Source: Epiperipatus broadwayi
Lineage: Eukaryota; Onychophora; Udeonychophora; Euonychophora; Peripatidae
Length of the DNA stretch: 64,000 nt
Direction of reading: 5' to 3'
Assembly (NCBI GenBank): GCA_028023455.1
Contig: JAQFVV010000072.1
Span: 3,428,501 to 3,492,500 of the forward strand
A program made the translations under genes and the position numbers. This document shows positions 25,195 to 35,795 of the stretch, piece after piece (within the stretch, counting starts at the first letter, position 1; each line of letters opens with the position of its first letter). The notes under the pieces were generated by a model that saw nothing but the letters and a program-made list of their open reading frames with translations, searched no databases and was not told the DNA's origin.

Positions 25195-26960
25195 ATCATA
25201 ATATTTTTTAACCATTATTAATCAATTTCAGGATAAGAATCTCTCCAATGTTAATAGTTTTCTGATCTGCAGCTTTTCTTTTCCCTGACATTTCAACAAA
25301 CTTTCTTATCTCATTAATCAACATCATTTGGGTCTCTTTTTGGGTCTTTTACAGTCTCTCTGATTCAGTTTCAACATTGCAGTTGTCTGTTTATTTCTTT
25401 GAGAAACACTTCAAAAACAGCTCCATTTCATTCTTAATTCCATCAATGTTGTCAGTGATATCCTTTGGTTTTCTCCCTTGTTATTTAGATCCCTTCTTGT
25501 TATCTTTCCATGTTTTGCCATATGGCTTTCTATTAAGCATTGAAATCTCAGATGCATAAATAAGTATAGGCAAAACTATTTATTGAAACCTTTCCAAAAA
25601 CATAAGCATATTTCATTTTGATTTTAAAATATTTCAACAAAAACAATTCATCCAAGTTTTAAATCTATAATTAATTTAATTTATTATGTTTATATTCATA
25701 CGAATAATATGATGAAGGCATTATCTTTTAATTCATTATTATCAATCTTCAATTTTTCCTTTTTTAAAAACTTAATGAACATAATTTTGGTCTTTTTTTA
25801 ACATTTGTCTTGGGTCCTATTTCTTTATTTTCATCACATTATTCTTAAAATATTGTTTTCAAAAACAACTACATCGTAAATAGTAATTTAAAGTGAGAAT
25901 CTACTCACGCTCTTTTCAGAAGTTCTTCAGATTTGCTCATATAAAAAAATTTGAGTCGTAGGAATAAGAGGGATTCTTTTTATTCCTGCATAAATGCTAT
26001 ATCTTGAATGAAGAAGAGAGTATTCATTTATTTAACACTGTCAAAGGCGCTTGCTCAATTAGCTTGAAAGGCTGATATTGGAATGCACTACATCATCTGT
26101 AAAATCTAAATGACTTAATCTTCATGAATTTTCATTCCTTTGGCTTTCCAATTTCAATTCACAAAAGACTTTTTGAAATAAAATCCTTGTTTTTAGTTCA
26201 CCTTCGAGTAGTAAGTTACAAATTGTGCTTTATGCAAACAAGTGAACCTCAATGTTAAGAGAATTATAAGGCTGAGCACTTTTGGAAACCTTTAGTTCCC
26301 ATATTCATAGCCTATCTTGGGGAGCTTGGCATGAGTTGTGATTTTTAAAGACTGAGTAGTAATTTATGCAAATTTATTCAATATCTTCATATAGTCTATT
26401 TTCTAGAGATGGAAAAACATGATTCATTCCTGTTTATTGGATTGCCATCATTTGCAATGAAGCAACTGCTGTAAAAAGTTTTGGAGATATCTTAGTTAGA
26501 TGTTGCATTTTGGTAAATATTCTTCAGAATAGGACAATGTTCTAATCTATAATTTTATGGGCTAAAGTTTTAATCACTACGGAAATGTTTATCAAATCAA
26601 ATACCTTTTCATAATCTACAAATTCAATGCAATACAATAAGTCAAGTTCAACACATCATTATGTAACTCTTTTAATATTTGAATGTGATACAGACTGCTA
26701 TAACTGTTTTTGATTCCATTCGGGTTTTTTTTTAAAAAAATTAGCTCTAGTCTAATGTTTTTAGCAATGATCTTAGTAAAATTACTATATAAAATTAGTA
26801 ATTTACAAATTTCTAATATCTTCTTTTTCACTTTTTTTAAATCTTAATTTTACTTAGACAATCTCCCAGTCATTAATCCTCTTCCAGATATAATCAAAGT
26901 ATTTCATTATAGTTTTTCTTTAAGCTCTCCCGTCTTGCCCAAATTACTTTGGATCCACAA
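25195..26960 (-). pseudogene. RTE-clade LINE reverse transcriptase, 5'-truncated and broken
   Basis: On the minus strand the order of reverse transcriptase blocks is kept. NFTKIIAKNIRLEL and YHIQILKEL lie near 26700-26800. YEKVFDLINISVVIKTLAHK lies near 26570, and a LKNIYQNAT segment near 26520. KWKAKGMKIH comes before LSHLDFTDDVVHSN near 26110. The usual ADD box has become TDD here. The 3' end at about 25195-25330 matches the conserved RTE tail. Stops are frequent. No endonuclease region remains, as expected for a 5'-truncated copy. Confidence 0.75.
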
Positions 26961-26969
26961 AATTTTTCT

Positions 26970-27105
26970 CCTGCAATAGTGCCATTTGGTAAATGCTTTA
27001 TTAATCAATAGATGTTAGATGGTAATGCCATATAATCCATATCCAATGCTTTTACAATCAATAACCCCAAGACCAGTTTCGAGATTATGATTTCATCAGT
27101 TAAAA
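26970..27105. mobile_element. Palindromic element family A, decayed half copy
   Basis: 'caatagtgccatttgg', 'attaatcaatagatg', 'tccatatccaatgctt' and 'agaccagtttcgagatta' parallel the left arm of family A in order, ending in a 'gatttcatcagt' that corresponds to the antisense CTGATGA region. No right arm is visible. Confidence 0.45.
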
Positions 27106-28634
27106 AATATGATCATGTAATATTTTAATGGTTTACTTCAGATTCCTTGGTTATCACTAAATAAATTTGATGTTTACAAATATATTTGCAAATTTTTTAA
27201 AAACTTTATTTATATTTTTGATTAAAAGATGGAACCACTTGTATTAAAAAAAAAAAAAAACTGCACAATAGCCAAGATGATTGTGACCTCCAGAATAGGT
27301 TGCAATATTATATATATAATAGTTAACACACTATTTTTTTTTTACATATAATTTGCAATTGCATGTAAGTAATGAATAGCATTACTTTTTCCAGTTTTTT
27401 TTTTAATGGAACAGATAAAATTATAAGAATATTTATCTTTAACATTTTACATAATTTATTTATTTTATTCTTATACATTTCTAAATGTACATATATATAT
27501 CTATGATTACTAATATTAACATTGAAAGTTTAATGAGATTTTCTTTGTAGATTTAGTTAACATGTAACCAATCGAGCAACTAGTAAAAAATTGGATTAGA
27601 AATCCCACCATCCAGCAACATTATTTCTATTAGTCTGAAGTTCTAATTTTAAGACATGAAAAAATTTAATGAAACTTTTATATTATAGAGTTCATGAAAA
27701 CTTTATATTATTATCAATAGTATGTATATATCAAAATTAATATAAAATATTTTATTTTTTCATAAACAAATACTTTATTGAAACACCATATATGTTGGGG
27801 GGAAGGCTCACAATTTTTGAAATTTCCATATGAAATTGATAGAAAGAATTAACCAGGAAGAAATTTGAATATATTTTCATCGTTTAGATATTTAATGTAC
27901 AGCCGTATAAACACATTCACTACTATTTTTAAAATACTGATCTATTATTTCCTGAAATTTGTCCATTCTTTCTAGATTTTATTGCACATATGTACTTCAT
28001 TTAAATATTTGGCCTTTCAGAAGGTATTATCATAACTACAGAACTACATAATACTTTTTAGAATTCTTTTTCCATGCTTCATGATGCCATTTGTCTTTTC
28101 TGTAATAGCGACATGCTTTCTCATTACTATTTTACAAAAATCCAGACTTCCAATTCTTTTAAATGGGTCACATTTAAATATTTTCTCATTCTTTCTATTT
28201 TTTATTGTACTTCATTTTATTGCATTGTTTTAGATAAAAATTGACTGGTGAATCACTGCATTTTATAGATTGTTCGACATTTTGTAATTGACTCCATTGA
28301 TGTCTGAGCCATCTTCCAAGCCTATTAATATTTTAAAATGATTTTTAGATTCTAACTTAAATTCATTTCAATGTTTGAGAAAGAGATGCCAGTTGTTGAT
28401 ACTGGCATTCTTAAAAAATTTTATCTCTATAATTTTGCCATTAAACTTACTTTATTTGTGTCCAATCTACACTTTCTGTTAATTTAATAATATTCCAACT
28501 TTATCTGTGCCTTAAAATAAATACTTCTATATCCAACTATGCTTTAGATTTTCTTTAAAAAAAATCGTAATATAGTTGTTTTCCTTTCACTGCAAATTCC
28601 ACACTTCTAATATTTCTCTGTCATTTCTCCATCA
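27106..28634. other. AT-rich stretch without recognised features
   Basis: No gene or element boundary recognised. It contains a (TA)n run near 27310 and several homopolymer runs. Confidence 0.35.
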
Positions 28635-28765
28635 CTCTACACAGTTTGGTGCCGTTGGTAAAGCATCTGACTTGGGATTGGAAGGTCCTAGAATCAGTCC
28701 TGGCACTCACAGGTCTGGTTCTCAAACTCCTTATGACCTCCTGAGCAATAAACCATATGCCCTTT
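28635..28765 (+). repeat. tRNA-derived SINE, best-preserved plus-strand copy
   Basis: A box-A-like GCCGTTGGTAAAGCATCTGA near 28652 and a box-B-like AGAATCAGTCC near 28690 are spaced as in a tRNA-derived promoter. The 3' part ends in CTTATGACCTCCTGAGCAAT followed by AAACCA. Other copies lie at 575, 33390, 42400, 57285, 60185 and 63031. The family is non-coding and would depend on a LINE for movement. Confidence 0.6.
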
Positions 28766-29602
28766 TTTATTTGTCCATCATACTAAACTTTCATTATTCA
28801 ATCATTTTTAATTTAAGCATTAAAATTTTATATGGCAATTTTATAAGATTCAGTTTGATCAAAAGCGTTTCATATATCAATAAAAAAAAATCACCCAACT
28901 TTTCATCAGAGTGAGAATATATTGAACTATAAGCCTGAAATATCTCTATTTGGTGACTTCCACTAATTTAGATGTAGCCAAGCTCTGTAATTAAAACGAG
29001 GCTAATTTTTCAAAAAAAGTTTTCATATATGTAGCCTTCAGTTTGAATATTTTTTTGTCCAAATATAACTATTTTTAATTAATTTATTACACACATTAAT
29101 TTTTAACACAAATAAAAGGTAAAAGTTATACAGTTAGTTAAGGAAATAGAGAAAACAATATTTACTTTTTACATTAGCAAAAAATATGTTTATTCTTCTT
29201 CACCATTAGCATACGTTTACATCTTTCTAAAAACATTTAAACGATCAAAAAACAACATAAAACTACCCATACTACTGCTTCTCTTTGACAAATAAAATAT
29301 GAACAAATGGCCACTATTTTGAGAAAATAAGGTTGTTTCATTTGACTTGAGCTATAACCTTACCATCTATCAATAGAAATTAAAAAGAAAGTATATAACC
29401 TTTATTGATCATTTGAAAGTATTTACTGCAAGATTGCAATAAAAGTACTGGTGTACAGACAGTTCAAATATGGCCCAAGATACTTTGTCTCCAGGGAATT
29501 TAAATAGAAGTATCATTACAAGATAAATTAGAATTTGCCATAAAAAAATAAAAACTATTTGTAGTTAAGAACAGAAATCATTAAACTTCATGTGCCTTAT
29601 CA

Positions 29603-30000
29603 TTCTTTTAAACTACTAAACATCACATGATCACCATCTCTTATAGTAGCACATTATGTTATTAAACAAGGCAAAACTCTACATACAGTAGTGCCACCCT
29701 TTGCCAACCAGAGTAATCAATGGATGCTAGAAGGCTTGTGCAAAAAATCCCTATCTAGTGCCTAGTCATCCAATATCCCCAGACTAGTTTCTGACTTGTG
29801 GCCTTCATCAGTGAGGAGCCTTGGATCTGAGAGCACTGCACATAAATCTTAGGATGAGAAACTAGTCTGGGGATATTGGGATGAGTAAGCACTAGATATG
29901 AATTTTATGCACAAGCCTTCTGGCATCCATTGATTATTCTGGTTGGCACAGGGTGGCACTACTGTATGGAGAGTTTTGCCTTGTTTGTTCTTTTAAACTA
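29603..30000 (-). mobile_element. Palindromic element family A, copy 3, with 13-bp target duplication
   Basis: Exact TTCTTTTAAACTA copies at 29603-29615 and 29988-30000 bound the unit. Between them a tail (29616-29663) precedes a palindrome (29664-29986) with ends AAACAAGGCAAAACTCT. On the minus strand the tail reads AAGAGATGGTGATCATGTGA, nearly identical to the tail of the copy at 30830, so this copy is inserted in reverse orientation. One arm keeps a complete hammerhead-like core; in the other the core is deleted around 29850. Non-coding. Confidence 0.75.
29776..29817 (-). ncRNA. Hammerhead-like motif in family A copy 3
   Basis: On the minus strand: stem I TCCTCA paired with TGGGGA (one wobble), CTGATGA, A, stem II GGC-CACAA-GTC (one wobble), A, GAAAC, TA, GTC. 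This is one of the two best copies. The A opposite A next to the core, where a G-C pair is usual, is shared by all copies. Confidence 0.5.
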
Positions 30001-30943
30001 AAGAAAAAAAATTACACTCACATATATCTTATTTGAAAGGCAATCTATGCATATGACATATAGATTTTCGTTACAATTTTTTTTTGTGTAATTTTTTTTT
30101 TTTTTAAAAAAACCAATATTTATATATAAAAAAAAATCACCAAAAATTAGTGAACATTTTACAAAAAAATGATACGTTCAAGTAAGTAAAGATATAAATT
30201 ATATATTTTTAAATATTATGTTATAGTGAAATAAAATATCTCAATAAATTATTCCAAATTTTGTTTTCAAAATTATTTATCATTCTATAAAATTAAATGT
30301 TAATCATCCTACAAAATTGTATACAAGTATGTAAAAATGTAAATTTGAGTTATTTTATGTATATTTGCAGTTTTAGATTATCATTTTATTAAAGTTATTA
30401 TTAAACAAACATTTGAATAATAGGTTATTGTATAATTTCATATTTATTTTCTTAGGAAAGAAATACATCAAGTAATCATAATTTGTATTACCTGGGTCAT
30501 GGCATGAAAATAAAATTAAAAAATTCTGCTATTAATACACAGACTGGCATAAAATATGATCCTAAGTAATATTATATATCATTCTAACTAAAACTGTATC
30601 AAGATTTTACTAAACTTATTAACAAAGTTCCGTTTTAAAATTCAAAATTAATAACATTAATAATGTTTAAATTCGTTTTTAATAATAATCATTATATTGT
30701 CTCATATTTATGGTTTTTTATACTTTGTCAGTATTATAAGTAATATTTAATTTTCGAAATCATGAAAAGTTATGGTAAAAATTATATCTCCAATGAAATT
30801 TATAAATCAATATAATAATTGTAATAAGTGCACTTATATGCAAAACTCTGTATGTGTATTGCCACTCAGTGCAAGCCAGAATAATCAATGGATGCCAGAA
30901 GACTTGTGCATAAAATCCCTATCTAGTGCCTACTCATCCAATA

Positions 30944-30985
30944 TCTTCAGGCTAGTTTCTGACTTGTGGCCTTTATCAGTGAGGA
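30944..30985 (-). ncRNA. Hammerhead-like motif, left arm of family A copy 4 (core mutated)
   Basis: The same 42-nt layout as 31035-31076 read on the minus strand, but the core is CTGATAA instead of CTGATGA, and the triplet before stem I has become GCC. Both changes would be expected to abolish cleavage. Confidence 0.4.
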
Positions 30986-31034
30986 GCCTTGGATCTGAGA
31001 GCAGATCTAGGTGCAGTGCTCTCAGATCCAAGGC

Positions 31035-31076
31035 TCCTCACTGATGAAGGTCACAAGCCAGAAACTAGTCTGAGGA
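31035..31076 (+). ncRNA. Hammerhead-like ribozyme candidate, best copy
   Basis: Stem I TCCTCA (31035-31040) pairs perfectly with TGAGGA (31071-31076). The core CTGATGA is at 31041-31047. Stem II GGT-CACAA-GCC is at 31049-31059, flanked by an A-A mismatch. GAA of the core is at 31061-31063. A minimal stem III (AC with GT, TA loop) spans 31064-31069, and C at 31070 is the predicted cleavage site in a GTC triplet. This matches a type I hammerhead with very short stem III, the form known from Penelope-like elements. The A-A mismatch where a G-C pair is usual is the main weakness. Confidence 0.55.
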
Positions 31077-32829
31077 TATTCGATGAGTAGGCACTAGATG
31101 GGGATTTTATGCACAAGCCTTCTGGCATCCATTGATTACTCTGGCTTACACTGAGAGGCAATACGTATAGAGTTTTGCCTGTTTTAATAACAGTTAAAAG
31201 CAAGCATAAGAAATGGTGATCATATGATGTTTATTGGCACTTATATGCAACTATAGAGAAGCTTATTGCTTCTAAAAATTAACTACAGCTTAACGCTTTC
31301 AAGAACTTATGAAGTTCTAATATTCGTAGCAAGCTGTAGTTAATTTATAGAAATAACAAGATTCTCTATAGTTGCTTATAAATACATTTATTATGTTCTG
31401 TATAGAAGTAGTGTAAACAGTTAATGTCATTATAAATCAATATAATGAATGTTGCAAAAACAAATTAAATAATCAATCCTTCTAGCATACTATACATCTA
31501 TCTCCACATCATTATTCTTTTATCTTATTTATAATGAATCCCATGCCACCTGTCTGCCTAATATTTATGCCTTTATAATAAAGCCCACACCCACTTTTCT
31601 AACTCATCACATTTAATAAAGTCTGAATTGATGTGATTTTTTATTTAAAAGTGATCTACAGTGATAGATTATTAAAGGTCAGCTTGGATTCATAAAGTAC
31701 AGATTCTTTACCCATGTGCCTTTGATTGACAATTGCTGCTTGGGTGTTTTACAACCTCTGGAAAATGAGGACTACAACTGATTTTTATCTAGAATCATTA
31801 TTAATACACACAAAAAATGAAAATTTATGTGTAGATATATTCTGCCTTCAAATAAAATCCTAAATGATGTCTTGTTTAAAAACTATCAGACATTTAACAA
31901 AGAAAATCCAAGTGTTTTCTTAATTTCAAATGTAAAAGTTATGAGCAGTCCAGCAATGTTTACTTATCATAGAAACAATGATGAGACTATATAGCAGCTG
32001 CATTCAAAATTTCTCTATTCAGTCTATCCATAGCTTCAGTGATAAATCAAAGAGCATTATTTTGATTAACCTTTCAGATGCTAAACAAAGTGGCACTATC
32101 TATTCTGTTTTGTTTAGTCGTGCAATGTTCCAGCCTAGTCTACCTTTCTCCCAATTAACACTTTGTAGTAATATTGAATTTTATATTTTCATTTTGTAGA
32201 CCAATACGAGACCAAATCAGATAATACACAATGTTCTGAATTTATCCATTTCTCACACAGATCAATAGGCACTTTAACATTGTCCTTGGCTAAAAAAGAT
32301 ACATTTTAATTTAAACTGAAAGCTTTTTTTTATATTATTACAAATATTCTCCCATTTATTTCATTAATATTCTTATTAATGAAAATTAAATTTATTGCAT
32401 ACACTAATGGTTTTTTTTAAGAATCCAAACCATCCACATGATTAAATATTCTTTTGTGCTTTTAATCCTAAACAAGTATAGTTAGTTGGCAGTGAATCTA
32501 ATGATAGGAAAAATAAAATTAAAATGGTATGGTTCATTAATAAAGGATTGAACGGTGAATAGAAAATCTAACAGTGTTCAGTAGAGTGCACTTTGGAACA
32601 TCGGTCTTAAATGTATAATTTAATATTTCCATGTGTTGTTTGGTTTGAATATAACAGTTGCCTTTGACAAGAGCTCTCTGCATCAAAAATGGTGAGACTT
32701 ATATGTATTTAACATTCCCAATGATTTCTCCAGTATTAGGTTTTAGCATTGCTTTTAATCTATGTTATTTCAGTGTTAGAATTATCACGATTATTTAAAA
32801 CTTAATCTATGTGAATATATTTATGAGTG

Positions 32830-33070
32830 CTGGATTGATTTGTACGGGTATCACCAAAGTTATCTTAAACACTTTTTTTATTTTATTTTCTTATCTTGCT
32901 TCTGTATTTAGAATGCCTGTACTCATTTATGGGTGGGATGCTAACAAAAATGATTTGTAAAACAACAATGATATCTAGTGTTGAAAAAATCACCATAATT
33001 GGTAATCAAAGATGGATGGTTGGGAATCTCTCAAATATTTTGTCTTAAAATATTGAAACTGATATTAAAA
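32830..33070 (+). pseudogene. Relic of an RTE-type LINE carboxy terminus
   Basis: Weak but ordered similarity: INAGLICTGITKVIL (family xAGWxxFGRL), then FRMPVLIYGWDA (family VLPVLTYGxET), then QRxM-like KMDGWESLKYF. All are in the plus strand with stops between. Upstream (31450-32830) nothing is certain. Very old copy. Confidence 0.4.
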
Positions 33071-33143
33071 AAAAAAAAAATTAAACCAATAACACTTCAC
33101 TTAACCACCATTTTCTATGCTTATGCAAGCTGTTTATAACAAA

Positions 33144-33246
33144 ACAATAGCAAACTTTCCATACAGTAGCGCCACTTAGTGTGGGCCATGGTAATCAATG
33201 GATGTTTGTATATAAAATCCCTACTGTGTGGAGAGTTTGGTACTGT
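33144..33246. mobile_element. Palindromic element family A, internally deleted copy
   Basis: Ends ACAATAGCAAACTTTCCATA and TGGAGAGTTTGGTACTGTT are inverted and match the family A ends. Only 'gtgggccatggtaatcaatg' and 'aaaatcccta' of the interior remain. The hammerhead-like region is lost. Confidence 0.6.
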
Positions 33247-33389
33247 TAAACACTAAATTTATGTGAATAGTTTGATTTCAGTGAGGCCTAAATCTGTATA
33301 GACTCTAATGTAAAATTATATATATATATGCATACATGTGTGTGTGTAAAGTGGTATTATGCTCTTTTGTAAATTGAATAAAATAGATG

Positions 33390-33500
33390 CCCTGCATCGT
33401 TTAGTGTAGTGTTAAAATGGCAGATTAAGATTCATGAATCAGCCATGTCAATTCGTGTGCTCAAACTTCATATGACCTCCTGAGCAACAAACAATTTAGT
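33390..33500 (+). repeat. tRNA-related SINE copy
   Basis: A box-A-like GTTTAGTGTAGTGTTA near 33398 and a 3' block 'catatgacctcctgagcaac' near 33470 match the SINE at 28635. Box B is weak (GATTCATGAATCA). Confidence 0.5.
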
Positions 33501-34037
33501 TACTAGTATAGATAATTTGAAAAATCATATTATTATTAAAAAGTTATGCTTATTGTACACATATGTTATCAAGTCAAACTAATAACTTAACACATGTCCA
33601 ATGCTTCACCTGTACATGAAAGCCTTTTTAAATGTAAATACAACAACACGTACCCAATCTGAAATTTAATTAAAACTATTCGCAAACCAATTCTATCATT
33701 CTCCCACCTTTCATGTTTAACAAAAGTTTTCAGCTTCATAACTAAACTTATTAATTAAAAGAGTAACTAACTCTTTTTCTCATTTCAAAGAAGAACATTC
33801 TTGTGACAAATTATTTCAATAATTTCTTAAGAGGATAATTACATGAAAAGAAGAGTTTTTTTAAAAAATTTAAATTAAGACAAATGAATTATGAATTTAT
33901 CAATCTGCTGAAACCATCATAATACATGAAAAATAAGCAAAGGGTAGCATTGGATTAAAGATAGTATAATGGTTACACAAAGAAGAGGTTTAAATTAAGC
34001 CACCCTTGCTTGACTAAACGTAAAACCTCTCCACTTA

Positions 34038-34312
34038 TATTCGAGTTAATAAACAGTGAGGATTGCCAATTCCTCTACAAGCTTTATGATAAATGCTTAG
34101 CCAGAGCCAGCACTTAAAATATCTCTGTCAGGAACCCCTCCCCAAACCCCTCCTGACAGAGATATTTTAAGTGCTGGCTCTGGCTAAGCATTTATCATAA
34201 AGCTTGTAGAGGAATTGGCAATCCTCACTGTTTATAACTTACAAGCTTAAGAGATGGGGTCATGTGATCTATGAATTGATCTATGACTTTTATTTTGACT
34301 ATTCGAGTTAAT
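34038..34312 (+). mobile_element. Perfect 85-bp-arm hairpin element with 13-bp flanking repeats
   Basis: Arms at 34049-34133 and 34151-34235 are identical in reverse complement over all 85 bp, with a 17-nt C-rich loop. The unit is bounded by exact TATTCGAGTTAAT copies at 34038-34050 and 34300-34312. A one-sided tail (34236-34299) contains AGAGATGGGGTCATGTGATC, like the family A tail. Perfect arms imply a recent origin or repeated copying of one arm from the other. Non-coding. No hammerhead core was found in its arms. Confidence 0.75.
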
Positions 34313-35519
34313 CTGACCAAGACTGATTAGCAAATATAACTAACTGTTATATGCAACAAGAGTGGAAAGAAATTATTTTAAACCAACTACATTTAGCCAT
34401 TCTTTCGGTTTACTTCATTCATGTAACTTGTACTTTAGAAAGAGCTACAATTGTCTTAAATGCACTTAAGAATGATTGTTTACAAGTGAAAAGGTCCATG
34501 TGTGCATGCAAAACCATGGTCACATGCTAAGATGTTAATATTTCAGTTAATACTGTTAATGTTATTGCATTTATTTTGGTCATAATTACTACTTCAGTGT
34601 TAAGCAGCATTTTATAAATATTTAGCCGTATTGAGCCGTATTGATAAACACAATCAAAAAAATCCAATAGCTTTAAGATCTACAAGAGAATTCTCTTTAA
34701 CCTAATTTTAGAGTATCCTCTGTAAATTAAAGTAATTAAAGGAAAATCATGAGATATTTTTGTTAGTTTTAAAATATTTTAGTTCATCAGAATTTTTTCC
34801 AAAACATCATATTTTCCAATTACTCGTAAAAGGTTTTTAATGATTATATTGTGCTTTAACACAAAATGGGGAAGTTATTAAACTAATAAACAATAATAAT
34901 ATTTGGCTTAGCGCTTTCAGGGTATGTTAACTCCCATATTCATATCCTTTGTCATTGGTGATACGGTGCAGTTGTTTTATATGCAAATCTATGCAAATCA
35001 TTTAACTTAACCATTTCTTTGAAATCCAGATACATATATCTCACCTACTGATGGCATTCAGGTCGTTCACAATGAAATATGCCTTTTTTATTTTCCTTTT
35101 CGTATCATTTCTCTCAGAGCACACAATCATGGCAACAATGGGTTTGAACCTGTGGTGAGACACCTTTTGGTGATCCAAGAATGCTGAGCTGTCTTCATTT
35201 TTATTCTGTGCTCTTTTGTACACATGTGTGTTGAGCCACTCTAACATTGATAGTAGTAGCCAGAGCTTCCCCATAGTATGTGGTTTTTAAGTAATTCTAT
35301 TCACTTTAACTGTTGATAATGTTTGACTCCAAGCAAGAGCTTAAGATTCTAGAATAAATTCCTATGTGAAAAAACCCTCTCAATTTGGAAGATTGAATGA
35401 ATTAGTATTCAGCAAATCATATGAGGTTGCAAACAATTGGACATTCAATTATTTATCTTAATAACTATATCAAAAAAAAATTCATTCTCTCTCTCTAAAT
35501 ATATTAGCATTACTGCTAT

Positions 35520-35795
35520 GTTAGTAATCTTTTATATCAAATGTCAGAACAATTCATATAAACAGTAAAAGCAGTAGCAAAATCACATCTACTGATGATG
35601 AGCTGTTAAGACTCCTGTTAAGATTAGCTATTATAAAAACTAGAAGTCCCTGTCTATATTAATAATCTTTTATATTAAATGTTAGAACAATTCATGTAAA
35701 CAGTAAAAACAATACCAAAATCACATCTAATGATGATGAGCAGTTAAGACTGGTGGTAAGATTGGCTGTTGTATAAGCTAGAAATCCCTGTACGA
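35520..35795. repeat. Tandem duplication, two ~138-bp units
   Basis: The unit starting TAGTAATCTTTTATAT at 35522 recurs at 35660 with scattered substitutions. Shared blocks include 'aaaatcacatcta' and 'tgatgatgagc', and each unit ends near 'ccctgt'. Non-coding. Confidence 0.65.

Larger units (their letters stand above)
30830..31250 (+). mobile_element. Palindromic element family A, copy 4, with 14-bp target duplication
   Basis: GCACTTATATGCAA is found exactly at 30830-30843 and 31237-31250. The palindrome (about 30840-31178) has well-matched arms meeting at 'gagcagatctaggtgcagtgctc'. The right side continues into a one-sided tail (31179-31236) ending AAATGGTGATCATATGATGT followed by TTATTG. 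Each arm carries a hammerhead-like motif, the right one intact (31035-31076) and the left one with a G-to-A change in the core. Non-coding. This is the reference copy for the family. Confidence 0.8.
30800..31446 (+). mobile_element. Palindromic element family C, interrupted by a family A insertion
   Basis: TTATAAATCAATATAAT (17 bp) occurs exactly at 30800-30816 and 31430-31446. The inner unit has inverted arms (31240-31290 and 31335-31385) with GCAACTATAGAGAA and TTCTCTATAGTTGC. Between the left direct repeat and the arms lies a complete family A element with its own 14-bp duplication. The outer element is therefore older and was split by the inner one. The motif 'cttaacgctttc' links it to the palindrome at 44904-45191. 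Confidence 0.6.

Noticed and set aside
29664-29986. Cut-and-paste MITE interpretation for family A
   Set aside because: The terminal palindrome looks like a MITE, but the 11-14 bp exact duplications lie beyond a conserved one-sided tail, which cut-and-paste transposons do not produce.
35041-35274. 77-codon minus-strand frame with a GGTTCAAACCC word
   Set aside because: The residues match no family, and the word by itself is only a box-B-like sequence. At most it marks an old SINE, without a box A I could place.
35578-35620. Hammerhead core at CTGATGATGAGC in the tandem duplication
   Set aside because: No GAAA with a paired stem II follows at a suitable distance, and the second unit has lost the CTGA.
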